Assembly (NCBI GenBank): GCA_902799855.1 | Contig: CADCCA010000045.1 | Coordinates: 1-9,933 of the forward strand | From: an uncultured Erysipelotrichaceae bacterium | GTDB lineage: Bacteria; Bacillota_I; Bacilli_A; RFN20; CAG-826 | Reading direction: 5' to 3' | DNA length: 9,933 bases | Part shown: positions 8,118 through 9,933 of the stretch, piece after piece | Numbering within the stretch: the first letter of the stretch is position 1 | Layout: the number at the start of each line of letters is the position of its first letter | Notes under the pieces: generated by a model | Databases searched by the model: none | Seen by the model: the letters and a program-made list of their open reading frames with translations, nothing else | What the model was told of the DNA's origin: nothing | Made by a program: the position numbers and the translations under genes

Positions 8118-8150
8118 ATTTATATATAATATAAATAACACTAAAAAATG
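8118..8150. other. AT-rich core between the DnaA-box pairs
   Basis: This stretch is almost pure A/T, with TATATATAATATAAATAA at its centre (8121-8138), and is flanked by DnaA-box pairs on both sides. It may be the -10 region of a promoter or an easily melted element of the kind found at origins. The sequence does not decide between these. Confidence 0.4.
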
Positions 8151-8155
8151 CCCAA
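8126..8155 (-). promoter_or_regulatory. Candidate promoter for dnaB-dnaI
   Basis: On the minus strand, TTGGGC (8155-8150) is followed after 16-18 nt by TATATT (8133-8128) or TATTAT (8131-8126), each 5/6 to the -10 consensus. The -35 is weak (3/6). If used, transcription would start near 8120, so the head-to-head DnaA boxes at 8095-8117 would cover the initially transcribed region, a position expected for repression. In such AT-rich DNA a -10 match alone is weak evidence. Confidence 0.25.
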
Positions 8156-8164
8156 ATAGGCGAG

Positions 8165-8173
8165 TTATCCACA
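8165..8173 (+). promoter_or_regulatory. DnaA box 3 (perfect consensus)
   Basis: TTATCCACA again, 70 bp from box 1 and in the same orientation. It faces box 4 across 8 nt. It lies upstream of the pfkA -10 candidate, on the other side of the AT-rich core from boxes 1 and 2. Confidence 0.8.
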
Positions 8174-8181
8174 TAAAAATT

Positions 8182-8190
8182 TGTGGAAAA
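8182..8190 (-). promoter_or_regulatory. DnaA box 4 (one mismatch)
   Basis: TTTTCCACA on the minus strand, one base from consensus. Head-to-head partner of box 3. Weaker than the others, because the changed base is in the usually conserved TTAT part. Confidence 0.5.
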
Positions 8191-8225
8191 GATTGTTTTT
8201 AGAAACTAAAAAGAGGAAAAGTGTG

Positions 8226-8231
8226 TATAAT
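8226..8231 (+). promoter_or_regulatory. -10 element candidate for pfkA
   Basis: A perfect TATAAT lies 38 nt upstream of the pfkA ATG. No good -35 is present at 16-18 nt spacing (around 8202-8209), so the promoter would be -35-poor or activator-assisted. DnaA boxes 3 and 4 (8165-8190) lie just upstream of the expected -35 position. Confidence 0.45.
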
Positions 8232-8244
8232 GTTTGCGTAATAA

Positions 8245-8256
8245 TAATAATTATTA
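8245..8256. repeat. 12-bp palindrome and TAA triplet run in the pfkA leader
   Basis: TAATAATTATTA is a perfect palindrome. With the preceding bases it forms a run of TAA triplets from 8239. It ends at the pfkA Shine-Dalgarno site. As RNA it is only A-U pairing without a proper loop, so a strong hairpin is unlikely. Confidence 0.4.
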
Positions 8257-8262
8257 AGGAGG
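8256..8262 (+). promoter_or_regulatory. Strong Shine-Dalgarno site of pfkA
   Basis: AAGGAGG with 7 nt to the ATG at 8270, the strongest ribosome site in the window. It fits a highly expressed glycolytic gene and fixes the start. Confidence 0.85.
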
Positions 8263-8269
8263 AAGACCT

Positions 8270-9229
8270 ATGATTAGAAAGATTGCGATATTAACTAGCG
8301 GCGGCGATGCACCTGGTATGAACGCTTGTTTAAGAGCCTGCATTAGAGCGGGTTTATACCAAGGTAAAGAGATGTATGTCGTCTACGATGGTTTACGCGG
8401 TTTAGTCGAAGGTGACATTCAACAAGTAAATAAAGATTTTACACAAGATATTATTAATAGAGGCGGCACAATTATTAGAAGTGCCCGACTTCCAGAATTC
8501 AAACAAGATGAAGTCGTGCAAAAGGCCGCGGATAACTTAAGAGACTTTGAAATTGACGCTTTAATCGGTATCGGTGGAGATGGCACATTCAGAGGTTTAC
8601 AAGCCTTAAGCAAACACGGTATCACCGTGGTTGGTATTCCTGGCACAATCGATAACGATGTTGGTAGCACTGATGAAACAATCGGTTTCGCTACTGCCTT
8701 AAACACCATTTGTGATTGCGTTGACAAACTCAAAGACACATCCGGTTCACATCAAAGATGTTCCCTTATCGAAGTCATGGGTCGTCACTGTGGTGACCTC
8801 GCCATGTTTGCTGCTTTAGCAGAAGGCGCGGAAGGTGTCATCTGTGTGGAACACCCACTTAAAGAAGATGTTTTATTCCGCAAACTTCGTAAGATGAAAG
8901 CCCAAAATAAGAGCCACGCGATTATTATCGTCAGTGAAAACTTATTAGATATTAACGAATTAGCGGTCAAAATCGCTAAGGAAACTGGCTTTGACACAAG
9001 AACTGAAGTTCTTGGTAGATTGCAAAGAGGTGGTTCTCCAACCGCTCACGATAGAATTTTAGCCGCTCGTTTAGGCGCTAGAGCAATTGACATTTTAGTC
9101 AAAGAACCAGCCAGCCGTATTATTGGTGTTAAGAATAACGAAATCGTTGATTTTGATATCGATGAAGCGGTTGAAATGAAACATAGACACACACATGGAT
9201 TAAGAGATTTAATCGACATGCTCCAATAA
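8270..9229 (+). CDS. pfkA: ATP-dependent 6-phosphofructokinase
   Basis: Phosphorylates fructose 6-phosphate to fructose 1,6-bisphosphate, the committed step of glycolysis, in the cytoplasm as a homotetramer. At 319 aa it has the full length of bacterial PfkA (Geobacillus and E. coli about 320). Seen motifs: LTSGGDAPGMNA (9-20, nucleotide-binding loop), GGDGT (102-106) with Gly105 where PPi-dependent enzymes carry Asp, PGTIDND (124-130) with catalytic D128, then MGRHCGD and LGRLQRGGSPTAHDR. Gly105 points to ATP as phosphate donor. In many Bacillota pfkA is followed by pyk; here thrS follows after 56 nt. No terminator hairpin is visible after the stop, so read-through into thrS is likely. Confidence 0.97.
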   Translation: MIRKIAILTSGGDAPGMNACLRACIRAGLYQGKEMYVVYDGLRGLVEGDIQQVNKDFTQDIINRGGTIIRSARLPEFKQDEVVQKAADNLRDFEIDALIGIGGDGTFRGLQALSKHGITVVGIPGTIDNDVGSTDETIGFATALNTICDCVDKLKDTSGSHQRCSLIEVMGRHCGDLAMFAALAEGAEGVICVEHPLKEDVLFRKLRKMKAQNKSHAIIIVSENLLDINELAVKIAKETGFDTRTEVLGRLQRGGSPTAHDRILAARLGARAIDILVKEPASRIIGVKNNEIVDFDIDEAVEMKHRHTHGLRDLIDMLQ

Positions 9230-9266
9230 AAATAAATAAAGAAAGAATAAGCCCCTTATTGTGTTA

Positions 9267-9273
9267 GGGAGGG
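9267..9273 (+). promoter_or_regulatory. Shine-Dalgarno site ahead of the thrS start region
   Basis: GGGAGGG, containing GGAGG (9268-9272). It is 5 nt from the ATG at 9278, which opens only a three-codon ORF, but 13 nt from the thrS ATG at 9286. It is therefore better placed for the mini-ORF than for thrS. A run of C (9252-9255) just upstream could pair weakly with it. Confidence 0.6.
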
Positions 9274-9277
9274 AAAG

Positions 9278-9289
9278 ATGAATTTATGA
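9278..9289 (+). CDS. Three-codon mini-ORF (Met-Asn-Leu-stop) overlapping the thrS start
   Basis: ATG AAT TTA TGA lies 5 nt after a strong GGAGG. Its TGA overlaps the thrS ATG as ATGA (9286-9289). This geometry permits termination-reinitiation, so thrS may be translated by ribosomes finishing the mini-ORF. It may also be chance: 30S subunits may simply use the downstream ATG. Confidence 0.35.
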   Translation: MNL

Positions 9290-9933
9290 AAGTACAACAA
9301 CATGATGGTTCCATTATTGAAATGGACAAAGCCAGTGCAGAAGCGTTAGAAGTATTAAACCACTCCACTTCTCACTTATTAGCGCAAGCTATTACTGAAT
9401 TATATCCAAAAGCCTTGTTTGGCTTTGGACCTGCTATTGAAAACGGTTTCTATTACGACATCGATTTCGGTGAAGAAACATTAACTGAAAATGATCTTCC
9501 TGTTATTGAAAAGAAGATGAAAGAAATCGCGAGTAGAGACTTAAGAATTGTTCGCGAAGAACTAGACAAAGAGCAAGCTCTTGAGACATTTAAGAATAAT
9601 CCTTATAAGATTGAATTAATTGAAGGAATTAATGAAAGTATCACCGTTTTTAAACAAGGTGATTTCATAGATTTATGCCGTGGCCCACACATTATGTCCA
9701 CAGGTTTAATTAAGCATTTTAATCTTTTATCACTCGCTGGTGCTTACTGGAGAGGTGATAGCAAAAATAAACAATTAACAAGAATCTATGGTACTTCTTG
9801 GTTTACCGCAGAAGACTTAAATAAGTGGCTTGAAATTCTTGAAGAAAGAAAGAAAAGAGACCACCGTATTTTAGGTAAACAATTAGGCATCTTCATGTAC
9901 GATGACTTAGTCGGTAGAGGATTACCAATGTGG
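9286..9933 (+). CDS. thrS: Threonyl-tRNA synthetase, N-terminal part (3' end outside window), lacking a full TGS domain
   Basis: Class II synthetase charging tRNA-Thr; 216 codons are visible. The N2 editing domain is intact: HSTSH (H26, H30; E. coli H73, H77) and DLCRGPH (C131, H135; E. coli C182, H186), so removal of mischarged Ser is expected. The sequence then enters the catalytic domain (LGIFMYDDLVGRGLPMW). Only 25 residues precede H26, against 72 in E. coli, so about 47 residues of the TGS domain are absent; just the DGSI start of that fold is recognisable. The start at 9286 is the only in-frame option, because a TAG lies at 9265-9267 and no other start codon follows it. In Bacillota thrS often carries a T-box leader; the 56-nt gap after pfkA is too short for one. 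Confidence 0.95.
   Translation, partial: MKVQQHDGSIIEMDKASAEALEVLNHSTSHLLAQAITELYPKALFGFGPAIENGFYYDIDFGEETLTENDLPVIEKKMKEIASRDLRIVREELDKEQALETFKNNPYKIELIEGINESITVFKQGDFIDLCRGPHIMSTGLIKHFNLLSLAGAYWRGDSKNKQLTRIYGTSWFTAEDLNKWLEILEERKKRDHRILGKQLGIFMYDDLVGRGLPMW

Noticed and set aside
8020..8269. Chromosomal replication origin (oriC)
   Set aside because: Four boxes and an AT-rich core are suggestive, but no dnaA, dnaN or other usual origin neighbours are present and the region precedes dnaB, a known DnaA-regulated position. It was kept as a finding and not annotated as an origin.
8419..8739. 106-codon ORF on the minus strand inside pfkA, and similar short ORFs inside dnaE, polA, dnaI and dnaB
   Set aside because: They lie opposite or out of frame within clear genes, have no recognisable family and no ribosome site; they are shadows of codon bias.
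9230..9285. T-box riboswitch ahead of thrS
   Set aside because: The gap is only 56 nt, with no specifier stem, T-box motif or terminator. The CCCT/AGGG pairing (9253-9269) is a 4-bp stem and too weak.
1..9933. Mycoplasma-type genetic code (TGA = Trp)
   Set aside because: No gene needs in-frame TGA and Trp uses TGG. All five visible stops are TAA or TAG, which fits either code in AT-rich DNA, so the standard code is assumed.
1..9933. Mobile elements, CRISPR arrays, tRNA or rRNA genes
   Set aside because: No transposase-like frames, spaced direct repeats, cloverleaf arms or rRNA signatures were recognised on either strand.

Overview
The window is a housekeeping stretch of an AT-rich bacterial chromosome. 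It is most likely from the Bacillota (low-GC Gram-positive) side, near the Erysipelotrichia/Mollicutes-type lineages. The reasons are the gene set (a Bacillus-type DnaB/DnaI helicase-loading pair exists only in this group), strong AGGAGG-like Shine-Dalgarno sites, and the grouping of polA, mutM, coaE, dnaB, dnaI and thrS, which are neighbours in Bacillus. The standard code fits: tryptophan is read from TGG, all five visible stops are TAA or TAG, and no gene needs in-frame TGA. The placement is an inference from gene content; no rRNA or other marker is present.

Layout. Positions 1-5866 (+ strand) hold a tight DNA replication/repair run: the C-terminal ~650 codons of dnaE (cut by the window edge), polA one base later, then a single open frame that fuses formamidopyrimidine-DNA glycosylase (MutM/Fpg) to dephospho-CoA kinase (CoaE). 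Positions 5838-8019 (- strand) hold dnaB and dnaI, overlapping by 17 nt and converging on the fusion gene with a 29-nt tail-to-tail overlap. Positions 8020-8269 are a divergent intergenic region with four DnaA-box-like 9-mers arranged as two head-to-head pairs around a very AT-rich core. Positions 8270-9229 (+) hold pfkA, and 9286-9933 (+) the start of thrS, cut by the right edge.

How it fits together. DnaE and Pol I synthesise DNA, Pol I and MutM repair it, and DnaB with DnaI load the replicative helicase at origins opened by DnaA. The DnaA boxes lie just upstream of dnaB-dnaI, so the likeliest reading is that DnaA controls expression of its own loading partners, as is known for Bacillus subtilis. 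A secondary origin-like role cannot be excluded from sequence alone. Relative to the Bacillus-type order, the dnaB-dnaI pair is inverted, nrdR is not in its usual place, and pfkA sits before thrS.

No mobile element, CRISPR array, tRNA or rRNA was seen, and I do not see a new multi-gene system. The points worth a second look are the MutM-CoaE fusion, a ~28-residue internal gap in the 5'-nuclease domain of Pol I, a ThrRS lacking most of its TGS domain, a three-codon ORF overlapping the thrS start, the DnaA-box cluster, and a degenerate clamp-binding motif in DnaE.
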